Source of the DNA: Naematelia aurantialba
Lineage: Eukaryota; Basidiomycota; Tremellomycetes; Tremellales; Naemateliaceae
Assembly (NCBI GenBank): GCA_021527695.1
Contig: JAKFAO010000008.1
Coordinates: 682,001 to 746,000, forward strand
DNA: 64,000 nucleotides
Direction of reading: 5' to 3'
In this document: one piece after another, positions 10,966 through 21,597 of the stretch
How positions within the stretch are numbered: position 1 is the first letter of the stretch
Layout: each line of letters opens with the position of its first letter
Position numbers and translations under genes: made by a program
The notes under the pieces: model-generated
What the model was told of the DNA's origin: nothing
Seen by the model: only the letters and a program-made list of their open reading frames with translations
Database searches by the model: none

Positions 10966-11702
10966 CGTGCTATGTGGCGTCGGTACGAAGCCTGGCTGGT
11001 GTTTCTACCAAGTCCTGCTGACGGGGTCTGCTGTCTGTGCTGTACAGTCCAGATAGATGTCAGGCAAGAAGACTAGATCGAGGATAACAGATGGTGCGGT
11101 GAGTAGCGATGGGATGTCCAAAAACAAAGCGCGAGCGATTACGGAGATGAAGATGCGAGATGGGAAACCCGGCCAAAAGTCAGGCCAAGTGAAACCCGGC
11201 GATTTCGCCGAACCAGGATGGGGGCTTTTTCCCTTTCTTGCTCTTCCTTTGTCTCCCGCGTATCAGCGACGGCTTGCATGGCGATGCCCGTACGACAGGC
11301 GAGGGGGGGAAGGGGCGACAGGTCCAAGGGTATATCCACGGTAGATTGGACATGGACACGCCACCGGTATCGCTATTGATCAGCCCGATGCCCGGCGGGA
11401 GTTCGGACAGGATAGTCGGGTCCTTTCAATTGATTTCAATTGCCTGATGACCTGAATGCCTGGAACACCTGATGGCTCGAAGTTTGAGGCGACTAGCCCG
11501 AAATTTCATTACCGTCTGGAAATTCAGCAGCCTGAACCGAAACCAGAAACCAATGCATCACAATCAAATGAATATGCCCGCTCACCCGCCTACCCGAGCC
11601 CAACTATGGATCACCAGTATCTATGGATAACCAGTACCTATGCCTCACCAGCCACTATGCATCACCAGAACTTCTAGCGCTCCCAGCCCCGCTATGCTCG
11701 AC
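10966..11702. promoter_or_regulatory. promoter region of NAG1 / 3' side of deacetylase
   Basis: This 737-bp gap has no supported gene. About 230 bp upstream of the NAG1 start it carries the direct repeat GAAACCCGGC (11164-11173 and 11191-11200) and a perfect dyad listed separately. A purine/pyrimidine-mixed stretch with short direct repeats (CTATGGATCACCAG-like) lies at about 11605-11660. Confidence 0.5.
11197..11210. promoter_or_regulatory. candidate operator: CGGCGA-TT-TCGCCG dyad
   Basis: This is a perfect inverted repeat with 6-bp arms, equal to CGG-N8-CCG, the half-site arrangement bound by many Zn(II)2Cys6 dimers. It lies upstream of NAG1 in a cluster that encodes such a regulator. Binding is inference. 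Confidence 0.3.
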
Positions 11703-13473
11703 CTACTTGGTCCGCCCCAGCCGGTCTCCCTCTCCCACCGAATGATCCCGCCACACCTCCTTCCCCGCGACCCATGTGCTCCGCACCCTGCCTTGCCAAT
11801 CCAACACACACAAGTCTGCTTCAAAGGCCTCCCGCAGCTGGCCCTTGCCATTCAGCTTCAACAGCTGCGCTGGGTGAAGAGTGCATGTGAGGAGCGCTTC
11901 GGGGAGGGGGATGGAGGTGAATTGCACCAGGTTTTGGATGCACGTGGGGAGAGGGGAGTTGCTGCAGCCATGTCAGTTGCCGCGACATGTTTACTATGGT
12001 TAGGGTGGGCGCGAGGGCGAGGAAGGAAGGAAGGAAGGAAGGAAGGAAGGAAGGAAGGAAGGAAGGAAGGAAGGAAGGAAGAAAGGAAGAAAGGAAGAAA
12101 GGAAGGAAGAACAGATGGTAACGTACCTCCCCGCGAGGGTGTTAGTCCCGTCAATTACCACTTTGTGACCTTCTTTCCTAAACTTCACACCCGGGCGCCA
12201 GTCGTGCACACCATCAGGGAGGTTTGGATCCATGATTGATTGCGCTGCCCGAGTCAGTTGGCTTTGAGCGGACACTTGGCTGACCGAGCCGGAATAAACT
12301 GAAGACCCACCATCCGTGACCAAGACACAACTCTCCCTGGCAGCGCCATAGGCTATGCGCACGGTATTGGGATGACTATGGAGTCCGTCTACGATGAGGC
12401 CAAAGTACGTCTTGCGCTTCGGGTCGCCCAGCAGCCCTATAACGCCTGGATCGCGGTGGTGGATCGGAGGCATCGCACTGGATTGTCAGCTTGAGAAGGG
12501 GAGCAAAGGACACGACATACTTGAACAGATGGGTGATCATCCGCGCGCCTTTGTCCACTGCCTCTGTAGCTACTTCCAGCGACGCGTCACTGAAGCTTCT
12601 CAGCACGATCACGTATATACCTGATAGGGTGAACACGCACCTGTGCCCGATGCTGACTGTGACGCCGCGCCGTGAGAGATTCTCAACGCAGTCCATGACT
12701 CCCTCGACGTCCGGCGCCATGGTGATCAGCTTGACGCCTTCCTGATCCAGCCCCGCGGCCCCGTAGACCTTCTCCACCGTCGCTGCTCCATAAGCCATGT
12801 TATTCTCTTAAACTATGTGACAGAGCCGAGCTCACCTATTGGCGGGTTCGAGTTGGCAGTCATGAGCAGTGTTTGGGAGTGAGCGCCGCGCCGTAACGGG
12901 TGCAAGAAGGGTCCCTCCGCATGGTACCCCAGCACATGGGCCGATCCCTCTGCAGATCTCGGCTGGAGCAGCCTAAGAAGCTAGCCGGTCTTCATCAGCA
13001 AGCGTCAGAGAGAATCTTCAGCGAGCCAAAACCCACCTTGGCGTACGGCTCTTCCTTCTGCGTGATGATGGTCGGCACAAAGCTCGTACATCCCGTCTCG
13101 ACGATCCGCCTGGCCACAGCCTCCAGACCCTGAATGTACCTCGCCTCCCCAGCCGCACCAGCCTCCAAGTCGAGCTCGGAAAAGTCGACACCGTACGCGC
13201 CGTTGATCTGCACGTCGATCAGGCCCGGCGCAAGCAGGCACCCGTCTAGATCGATCGTGCGTGATGGCGGACGGAGAGAGGTGTAGAAGGATGATTGCCC
13301 AGAGATGATACGTCCCGTCGACTGGGAGATGTACAAGTCTGCCTTGACCGCCTGGAATCGTCAGCAGGACGACACAGAACGTAGCAAGACAAGGGCTAGA
13401 AACGCCCACGTCGACGTACCGAGCCGTCAGGCATGGCGAGAAAGCCATTGGTGAAGCGAATCACATCGGTCAT
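11703..13473 (-). CDS. DAC1: N-acetylglucosamine-6-phosphate deacetylase
   Basis: The enzyme removes acetate from GlcNAc-6-phosphate to give glucosamine-6-phosphate, the substrate of the neighbouring deaminase. Eight exons (13473-13420, 13351-13037, 12962-12836, 12782-12641, 12589-12521, 12477-12311, 12244-12127, 11961-11703) are phase-checked and give 416 residues, typical for NagA enzymes. Visible motifs are LAPGLIDVQINGAYG, then GYHAEGPFLHP with His137 and Glu139, VSIGHSDA with His212, MITHLFNAM with His233, YFGLIVDGLHSH, and LVTDA with catalytic Asp291. The end reads DLCVLDWQGRV, the usual amidohydrolase tail strand. The intron at 11962-12126 holds a GGAA microsatellite. It shares a 742-bp divergent promoter with the GlcNAc kinase. 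The symbol follows Candida usage (DAC1, also NAG2). Confidence 0.96.
12021..12112 (-). repeat. GGAA microsatellite in deacetylase intron
   Basis: About 20 GGAA tetramers, some changed to GAAA, lie wholly inside the last intron of the deacetylase gene. Confidence 0.9.
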
Positions 13474-14215
13474 GTCTCCGGGGGAGCCTTGGTGATCGTC
13501 AGCCGGGTACAAGACGAGCCTAGTTGGCGATCGCTTTTGATCCGTGCCAGGTATTGCTACAACAAAGGAAATCCATCTATGCACCACTCGGCCTAACAGC
13601 ACAAAGCAGCCGCTGCGAACGAGAAAAACGTTATCGGCGAATTCCAGCTGAACGGCCAACACGCCGCCCATCTCGCTTGAATGGGGGGCAGTTTTAAAGT
13701 CCCCCATCTTTGGCTGACGCTCCCCTTGGATCGGCGTCTTTCCCGATAATTTAAACTTGGGCAGGCGGCGGCCTCTTTGTGGTGTGGGTGGTTTAGTGGT
13801 ATGTGCACATGGGCATTCAGTCTCCCCTGGCATCGCTCAGTCGCCAGCTGGTTAGAGTGGGGTAGATATCATCTACCCATCTAGCGATACCTCGAACCCC
13901 AGGATATCCCCTCCATACAAACGACTGGCACCTTGGGACAAGCAGCAATCCTTGCATCAGCGCTCTCAGCATCAGCTCCCCGTCACCTCCTTTGTGCCGA
14001 TCCGCTGATCCGGCACCCCTCGGCTCCTTTTCATTGTCCGCCAAAGTTGCATCGGCGACAGTCTCAGCTGCGAAAACGTAGTCGACGAGTCGAGCCCCGG
14101 GTGTCCAATCTTTGTGGCGGTGGTATCCCCTCATCGCAGGAGTGCTGTGCTCAGGGGACACAGCCCAGCTTGTCTTGGCTCTGTTGGCTCTCCTCACGCT
14201 CGTTCCATCGGCACG
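13474..14215. promoter_or_regulatory. divergent promoter of deacetylase and GlcNAc kinase
   Basis: These 742 bp separate two start codons that face apart, so the two enzymes of consecutive steps probably share control. The stretch contains the GTGCCG-N11-CGGCAC dyad listed separately and an 8-bp hairpin GGGTAGAT/ATCTACCC (13860-13878). Open frames on both strands here have no domain signal. Confidence 0.6.
13994..14016. promoter_or_regulatory. candidate operator: GTGCCG-N11-CGGCAC dyad
   Basis: Perfect 6-bp inverted arms are separated by 11 bases, about 200 bp upstream of the kinase start. Zn(II)2Cys6 proteins bind paired CGG triplets with fixed spacing, so this is a plausible site, but the spacing differs from the NAG1 dyad. 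Confidence 0.3.
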
Positions 14216-16196
14216 ATGATAATCACCCCGCCCTCACCGCGCATCAGCCCCCCATCGCCCGTCTCCTCAGCCTCGTCTTCGTCGTCCTCCTCCCAACTCC
14301 GCCCGCTGCCGTCCCTCGTGCTCTGTGCAGATGGCGGTGGGTCAAAGGTAAATGTCTGTATCCGCACGTCCGACGGGCTCGAGGTCCGCGGTACCGCCGG
14401 ACCATGCAACGTGTACGTCCGCGTCTTCGTACCACTTGCTCTTTCTCTCCCGCTCATCCCATTCCCATTCCCATTCCTGTTCCTACTCCCACCTCCAATC
14501 GTGTTCCTACTTCCATTTCCACTCCAAGCACCTGAATTCCGTGCACTGTGGAAACGAGTGGCTGACGCGTCCAGATCTTCCGTAGGGCACGCCCTCGCAA
14601 TCCAACGGCTCCTACTGGCGACCTACCGCGCCCTAGCCTATCTGCCGTCGTCCTACCTGCCCCGAGACTTCCAACACCCCCTCCTCCCAGCCGACAGTCA
14701 CAACCTGTCATTGTCCTTCCACATTCCCACGCCCGACAAAGCGAGTGTCACACCATATGCTTCGTGCACACAGACACCGCAGGCATCGCGCTCTTCCTCG
14801 CCTTCTCCTGCATCCGCTCTACCCCCGCTCAACGTATCACTCTTCACGGCCATCTGGTTTGGTCTTGCAGGGCTGCAGACGCCGGAGAATGCCGCTGCGT
14901 TCAAGCCGAAGGCTTGTCTCGCTTTCCATGCCCCTCCCGAGCGTATGAGGATCACAAACGGTGCGGCCAGCTACCCACATCCACTTCCCGCGTCCTACCT
15001 TTCCTCTCGTTGTTCCCAGCATTTTCTCCCGTGTTCCCCAGCTTTCCCTCCCGTTGTCCCCAGCCATTTGTCCCGTGGTCCCCAGCATTTTCTCCCATCG
15101 TCAGCTCTTTCTGTTCTCCGTTCAGCCGCGTGCCGGGCCCAGCTGAAACCCCACAGACGTTATTCTCCTCGCAGCACCCGTCCTGAGCCGCGAAGAATTC
15201 AGCTACGTAGCTGCCGTCGTCTGCGGCACTGGGACTGTCGGGCGTACTATCCGATTAGACCGGCAGGCGTCCCACGGGATCGGGATGGACGTTGTCGGCT
15301 ATTCGCGCGGCTGGGGCCATTTGTGAGTCGCTCCTCTCCTCCCGTTAGGTCCTGTGCATGTCTAACTGCGTAGGCTCTGCGACGAGGGCAGTGCGTTCTT
15401 CCTTGGCCGGGCAGCCCTCCGGTCCATTCTATTCGCGCTCGACCGATCCAACTCGTCCCACCTCTACGTGCCATCATCATCCTCGCTTGTCTCTCCAGCC
15501 GTGTCCGTGTCCGTGTCCGCGTCTGGGTCTGCGTCCGCGCTCTCGCAATCGGCGCGGCTGCCCCTGCATCGCGACCTGCTAGAGTACTTTGCGACGCCGG
15601 ATCCTGCGAACCTCATCTCCCTTGTCTCGCTGTCCGGCCCCGGCGTAGAGGGCGTGGAAGTGGGCGAGGCCGTGGCCAAGCGCAACGCGCTCGTAGCTGG
15701 TGCAGCGAGGGTGGTGCTTCGCTGGGCGTTTCCCGAAGAACAGGCCCCCTCGTCCCCGCCTTCACCCCCCATCGAGCCAGACCATGACGGAACCGACCTC
15801 GGCTCTCTGTCGAACGGTCGAGGTGGCGGTAGCAGTGGCAGTGGCGGCGGAAGTGGCAGTGGCGGCGGAAGTGGTGGCGGCGGCAGCGGCAGTGGGGGTA
15901 TGCAAGTGGACCTGGAAAAAGAGAGCCGGGCCGAGGCGCTGCGCCTCGCACGGGCCAGCATATCGCCACTGATCGACCTGACCCTCGCGCTGCTTGGCGA
16001 CGGCACGGTCGTCAAGCCGCAAGAAACCGCGCTCGCGCTGGGTGGCGGACTGATGATGAGCCCCGGATACAGGGCGCTGCTGCTGCGCGGCCTCGAGGAG
16101 CAGGGGGTCGTGTTTGGCAGTGTGGGGGTGGTGGGCGATGCAGCGGGCGTAGGAGCGCGCGGCCTCGCGGCGGTAGAGTTTGGCCAGAAGGAGTAG
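14216..16196 (+). CDS. N-acetylglucosamine kinase, BadF/BadG/NAGK type
   Basis: The enzyme would phosphorylate GlcNAc to GlcNAc-6-phosphate with ATP. Exons 14216-14412, 14575-14960, 15157-15322 and 15374-16196 are phase-checked and give 523 residues. LCADGGGSKVNVCI (about residues 36-49) is the phosphate-1 loop of the ASKHA fold, VVCGTGTVGRTI the phosphate-2 loop, and GYSRGWGHLLCDEGSAFFLG the conserved NAGK/BadF block. ETALALGGGLMM and GVGARGLAAVEF form the adenosine-side end. Human NAGK is about 344 residues; the extra length comes from Ser/Pro-rich inserts and a Gly/Ser linker near 15830-15900. This differs from the hexokinase-type GlcNAc kinase of the Candida cluster. The stop codon lies inside the first unit of a minisatellite that continues downstream. 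Confidence 0.9.
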
Positions 16197-16350
16197 GTGG
16201 TAGGTTGGCCAGAAGGAGTAGGCGGTAGGTTGGCCAGCAGGGGTAGGCGGTAGGTTGGCCAGAAGGGGTAGGCGGTAGGGGTGGCCAGAAGGGGTAGGCG
16301 GTAGGGGTGGCCAGATGGAGTAGGCGGCAGAGTTGGCCAGAAGGAGTACG
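16173..16350 (+). repeat. 25-bp minisatellite seeded at the kinase stop codon
   Basis: About six or seven units like GGTAGGTTGGCCAGAAGGAG plus TAGGC run tandemly. The first unit encodes the last residues and TAG stop of the kinase; the rest are downstream of it. Confidence 0.88.
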
Positions 16351-17421
16351 AGTAGGATGGACGGGGACTGGGCGCGGCGCGCATGCGTGGCACTTACAAT
16401 GCGACGGTTTACAATTACATTTTGACACCTACATTTCCCATCTTGCTCTCCTGCCGAACAGCACTGCCATGCACACATACCACGTACCCTGGACACGGCG
16501 GCCGCGCGTCCTCGTCGATCGTGGTTCTGTCCTTGTTCCGTCCTCGTCAGGTGCCAAGTGCCAGGTACCATTGGCTGCATGCTGCAACTGCCGACTGCCG
16601 ACTGCCGCGCGAGCGCCGCCCGTACCCGTGTCGCGCCCATGGACAGGAGTGGCGAGAACGTGAGTGAGGTCACGTTGGCTTGCATTGGTATGTGTTGGTG
16701 TTGGAGTTGGTGTTGGAGTTAGTGTTGGAGTTGGAGTTGGTCTTGGTCTTGGTCTTTGTGCTGGCCCTTCTCGCAAGATACAATCGAGCGTTGTACAATC
16801 GACAATCACCACGTGTAATCGCCAATGCATTGATATTGAATGATTATGCTAGCGCGCCATTCCTCCCAGTCCCGGTATCAACGCTCATCTCAGCCGCAGC
16901 GCCACACCTGAGCCTCCTCTCGCCTGAGCCTCCTCTCGCCTGAGCCTCCTCTCGCATGAGTCTCTTCTCCTCTTCGTCTCCTCTCAGCCTGAGCGGGGGC
17001 CACAACGTGGACCGGACCAGCTCACCTGGACGCCTTTCGCCTGTATCGCCCACGCGGCGACTAGACCACTCGATCACTCGACCACTCGATCACTCGACCA
17101 CTCGACCACTCGACCCTCGACCACTCGACCACTCGCCCTCGACCACTCGCCCTCGACCACTCGACCCTCAACAACTAGACACAGAGACAAGACAATATTG
17201 ACAACGGTAAAGAAAGAAACCAGAGAGCTACTCCTATAACTCCCGGTCCCAGATATACTTGACAACCATATACAACTTCAAGCTGAAATCGGACTCAGAT
17301 CCACTTCTCCAGCCGACAGCAGGCATCGCGCGCAACACTGCTTCAGCCCTCATCCCCGGTAATGCCACAGCTGTCCACACCCGGCCGCATTGCCATAAAG
17401 ACCACATGCCACAGGCCCGGC
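16351..17421. other. convergent intergenic region with simple repeats
   Basis: This lies between the 3' ends of the kinase and the zinc-cluster regulator. It holds GTTGGAGTTG-like repeats (about 16690-16755), three CTCCTCTCGCCTGAG repeats (about 16913-16955) and CGACCACTCGAT-like repeats (about 17060-17170). No gene is supported. Confidence 0.6.
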
Positions 17422-20400
17422 CTACAGCCCAACCATCTCGCGCATGCACGAGTCGAGGCCCCCGGCGGCGGTGCGGACTTGGTGCTCTTCCGGCAGTCCT
17501 CCGGACATGAGTCCGTCCGACACGGTCTTGAGGACTGGAATGACTAGCGGAAGGTGGTCAGCCGAGTGTGCTGTGGGTATGCACTGGGAGTGGAGTCGAA
17601 AGTGGGAGTGGAATCGAAAGTGGGAGTGCGGCTTTGACGGAAATTGGGACTGGGACAGGGACTGGGCCGGAGGTGGGCTTTTGACTGGTGCTGGGACTAG
17701 TACGAGTACCAAAGCGCGACCTGAAATTCGGCTGAAAAAGCTGCACTCACTGTCTCGTGCGCTGACGGATATGAGCTGCCAATTTTGCGTCGCACGGACC
17801 ATATGCAGCGCCTCGAGCAGCACTTCTGCGGACATTGTGAACATCTGCTTGGCGTCAGCAACACTCGATTCTCCCGACGTGCCGAAGCGGGGGTAACCCG
17901 CAGTCACGACCAGGCTCGCGAGACGCAAGAGCCAAGGCGGTGAGGACGGCGCTCAAGGACAAGAAGCAAAAGCACGACGCAAGAAAGAAGACGCAAGAAG
18001 TAACACCCAAGGTCCACAGATGTATTGGAGGGTATCCATAGAACTCGTCACTCACCGAGAGGTATGCCGTCGGGAGCGAGACGAGGGCCTCTCTCGGCTG
18101 CCACTCTGCGCACGTCTGCAGCAGGGTGAACGCCGCTTCTGTGCCCATGCTCCAGCTCGCACAGCGCACGCGCTCGTCCTCTGCACTGCCGACGAGCGCC
18201 CTCCCCGCCGTCACATTCACCGTCACCTTGGCGTAATACCACAGCAGCATCAGCTGGCGCGACCACTCGACGTCGAGGTTGTACCGCCTGAACCCCTCGC
18301 GCCACCACTCGAGGTCCGAGTTGGTCCCGCTCGTCAGGAACTTGTACTGCCGCCACACGATGGACGGCGGGCCCCCGTCGTGCGCGGCATGCAGGTCGCG
18401 ACGCCTGCGCACCCAGTCACGCAGGATATGCACCAGACGCGCATGGAAGACGAGAACAATGTCCGCGGGCGGCGGCATCGCCAGCGACAGATTCGACGGC
18501 GACTCCATGCTCGATTGCGGCACCAGCAGCTCACACCACTCGACAATGTTGTATGCGGCGTCGGTGGGGTCTCCCCGATGCAGGCACTCGATCCCATCGA
18601 CGACCTGCCTCGATCAGCTCGCCGCACATAACCCGTCGAGGTCGGTCAGTAGGGACCAAACTCGAAGCGCACTCACATAGCACAGAAGCCAGGTCCGAGC
18701 CATTTGCTCGTCAGTCGGCTTGCGCTCCGGCGGACAAATCGCCAGCAGCTCGGATATACTGAGCGAGTCCGCCTTGGCCCGCCTCAAAATCTACGTGGCA
18801 AGAATCAGCTCCGCCCCACGCTCCACACCCGTGCTCGCCGCCGACGTGCTCACCTTGACCCATCCCCTTGCCCATCTGAACGCGTGTGACGCGACCACGC
18901 TCGCCGCCTGCCGATCCGTCTTGAACGTCGCGAGCGCACACGCTCCCACGATCTCTTCTGGGCCAATCCCCAATTCCGGGTCCAGATGATCCGGGTCCAG
19001 TTGGTCTGGCGTGTCTGACCCCGCGGCATCCTCCTTGTTCCACTCGGCATCGTCGCACGAGGGATCCATGGGAGGAATGTCGCTGGGATCCGCGACCTTG
19101 CGCAGTGACTCGCGGTCGCGCTGCGTGATCTCGCGCCACGATTCCGCCGGCGAGCTGAGCAGCAGCTTGTTCACTTCGGCATTCAGCCGACGGTACAGGT
19201 GGTGGTATCTCGGGATACGCTCAGACGAAAGCAGGCACAGGATGGCGGTGATGAACGGTGTCATGTGGGTGGGGCCCGTGCTTGCATAAGGGAATGCGCC
19301 AAACTGCAGTGGGTGGCCAAACAGCATGGGCGAAAGACGTTCGTGGAAACTATCATCAGCGACGTTGAGGGCGCAAACTCACTAGTTGACCAGGTCTCGC
19401 GCTTCGACCGCAGTGACGACCCCTCGAGTGATGGCGTTGTCCCGCTGGTCTTCGCAGCCCAACACGGGTTGGCCGTTCTCATCGAACATCTGCCGCGGAA
19501 CCGTGTCGACGACACCCCTAGGTTCGACCTCGACAGGTGGAGGCGGCGCTTCGTCCATTGGATGTGTGGACCCTGTGCTTACGGGGGGGTACGGCTGACT
19601 CCCGGTCGAGCTGGGAGGAGGATAGGGTGCGGCTGGGGTATAGCCTGCTGGACTGGACGAGACGAGCGAAGTAGGCGTGACTTGTGTGACCGAGGGACTC
19701 ATATCCGTCAGAGGTGGGAGCATAGGCGGCGGCGGCATCTGGGCAATCGACTGAGGGTGGTAGTAGGGCTGGGGGACGTTGAGCTCTGACGTCGGGGTGA
19801 GCTGGATCGGATTCGAGTGGAGCTGAGGTCGGAAGGGAGCGAGTTCGGGCGCAGAGAAGCGGAAGGGCGATACGGCCGACGGCTCATGCATCGACCACGC
19901 AGACCGGTCGATCGAGAAAGACGGGTGTCGCTGGATGCTGTCGTTTGAGAAGACGGATTCTGACGGGGGTTCGGCGGACCCGGACCCGTCCTCGCCGTCT
20001 TCATCCCTGTCCTTGCGCTTCTTGCGCTTGTCCCCATCATCAGGCTTGAGCTCCTTCTTAACCTCCATACCCCAGCCCTGCAACATGGCCAAGTCGCGGT
20101 CGGGCATCTCGTAGCTCGGCAACGGCTCCGGCAGGGGCGGGATAATTTGCTGCGCAGTGAGGTGGTGCAGCAGGTGGTGCACTGCGTCTGACAGGTGGGA
20201 TAGATGAGCAATTGCAGAGTACACATCCGACGTCAGCGTCTGCTGCCAGTCTTCGTCCTGTAGCAACCCTGCGTCAGCTTGGCTCTTGGCCAAATTGCCT
20301 GTTGCCTCCCCGCGCACTCGACTCACATGGCTCCGGGGGTAGAAGACACATCGCTCCTTGCGGGCCTTGCAGCGTACACAGTCGGTCTGGCCATCTTCGA

Positions 20401-21070
20401 CGATACACTTGAGCTTGGCACGCCGGCAATTCGCGCATGCCTTCTGTTTCTTCTCGCGGACCAGCACCGACGGGGGCCCGTTCCCAGCGGCTGCTGGTGA
20501 CTCGCCCTCCTTGTCCTTCTTGGTCCTGCCGTTGGTGTGCGCGGCGTGTCCTGTGGGCTGGGGCTGCGTCTGGGACTGTGGTAGCGCCTGCGTTTGAGTC
20601 GTTGTGGACGCTCGGACCCGTTTCTTGGTGGGCGCCAGACCGACCGGCGCGGGCGGCGGGACGCTGGCGTAATCGTCCGCTTGGGCCGGTGGCGGTCCCA
20701 GCCCTTGTGGGCGGTAGTGCCGTCCTGGATGTTCCAGGTGCTGCAACACGGGGGGATGCTGCTGCCCGATGAGCTGGTAGTACCCCTGCGGCGCGGAGTA
20801 GCTGTGGGACCGTGCGGGGCCAGGGGGCGGCGGATACTGCGGGAGCATGGCCGGCGCCAGCGGCGGCAGCGACGAAGCCGCCGACGACGGCTTGGGCAGC
20901 GTCGGCGCAGGCAAGGAAGGCGCGGGCAACGATGAAGACGACGCGCCGGACAACGCGGGCGCCTGATGGGGCTGGGGCTGGGGCTGATGGACTTGGTGGG
21001 GGTACGGGTGAGACGGCGGACGCAGTGCGGGGAGAGCGCCAGTCGAGTGTCGGGGTCGCGGGGCGGACAT
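17422..21070 (-). CDS. Zn(II)2Cys6 fungal transcription factor
   Basis: Six exons (21070-19383, 19349-18854, 18790-18677, 18604-18056, 17844-17751, 17543-17422) keep frame and give 1,020 residues. The N-terminus is long and rich in Pro, Gln and Ser. The zinc cluster KACANCRRAKLKC with CVRCKARKERC starts near residue 212, with spacing CX2CX6CX8CX2CX6C. An Arg/Lys/Asp-rich stretch follows. The second half holds YFHERLSPMLFGHPLQFGAF and WWREGFRRYNLDVEWSRQLM, resembling the fungal-specific regulatory (middle homology) domain. It sits inside the GlcNAc cluster between kinase and oxidoreductase, so it is the natural candidate pathway regulator, binding CGG-type sites in the nucleus. The specific target is inference. 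It is not the Ndt80-like regulator type linked to GlcNAc use in ascomycetes. Confidence 0.9.
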
Positions 21071-21597
21071 GGACGGGGTTTTCCTTCAAGGTCTGCGCGA
21101 AACGCTTGTCGTCCACCTCATGGATCCTTGCACAAGAACCGGACGGCCAAGGGGGCCAGCGCAGAACGGAGTGATCGGCAGCTTCCTTGTTCCACGCGCG
21201 GGAAAAGGCCGGACACTGGGGGGGGGGGGCGAGCACTCAAAGGTTCACTCCTCGCAGGAAGGCCGTGATCGTGGTCGCTGCAGTGGAGCGCGTAAAGCAA
21301 ATGACCAAACCACCCCCAGAGCAAGAAAAATGTCGTTGTCAAGACAGGCCAAGATAGCGGGCAACGCTGCAGATAACGAGCGAAAAAAGGCGCTTGGGCC
21401 GACGCTCGCCAAACTTTCCCAAAGGGGCAATTCCACGATGGCTTTCCTGGGCCATGCTGCCGTCTCGACGCAATTATAGTCATAATTCAGCAATGGCCAT
21501 TGGCTCTCATAGCAACTAGATTCATAGAGCAGTAAAACCAAGAACCGCCTTATACACACGAGACAAATAGTCAGACAACCTCGAATACCCAAGCTCA
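21071..21597. promoter_or_regulatory. promoter region of the zinc-cluster regulator
   Basis: This 527-bp gap lies between the oxidoreductase stop and the regulator start. It contains a G run of about 10 bases near 21220-21230. No gene is supported; sequences just upstream of 21598 are AT-richer, as expected of a 3' end. Confidence 0.5.

Noticed and set aside
13782..13912. tRNA-like signals (TGGTTTAGTGG A-box, a GGGTAGAT/ATCTACCC hairpin, CTCGAACC B-box-like)
   Set aside because: Acceptor, D and T stems do not pair and the A-box to B-box order and spacing do not fit a tRNA. It is more likely chance or promoter sequence.
15464..16393. Minus-strand frame of 309 codons across the kinase 3' part
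   Set aside because: It is the complement of the kinase and its minisatellite, with no domain; the plus strand has clear NAGK motifs.
20274..21236. 320-codon frame in another minus-strand frame over the regulator N-terminus
   Set aside because: The neighbouring frame encodes the zinc cluster; this one is a shadow of a GC-rich, low-complexity region.
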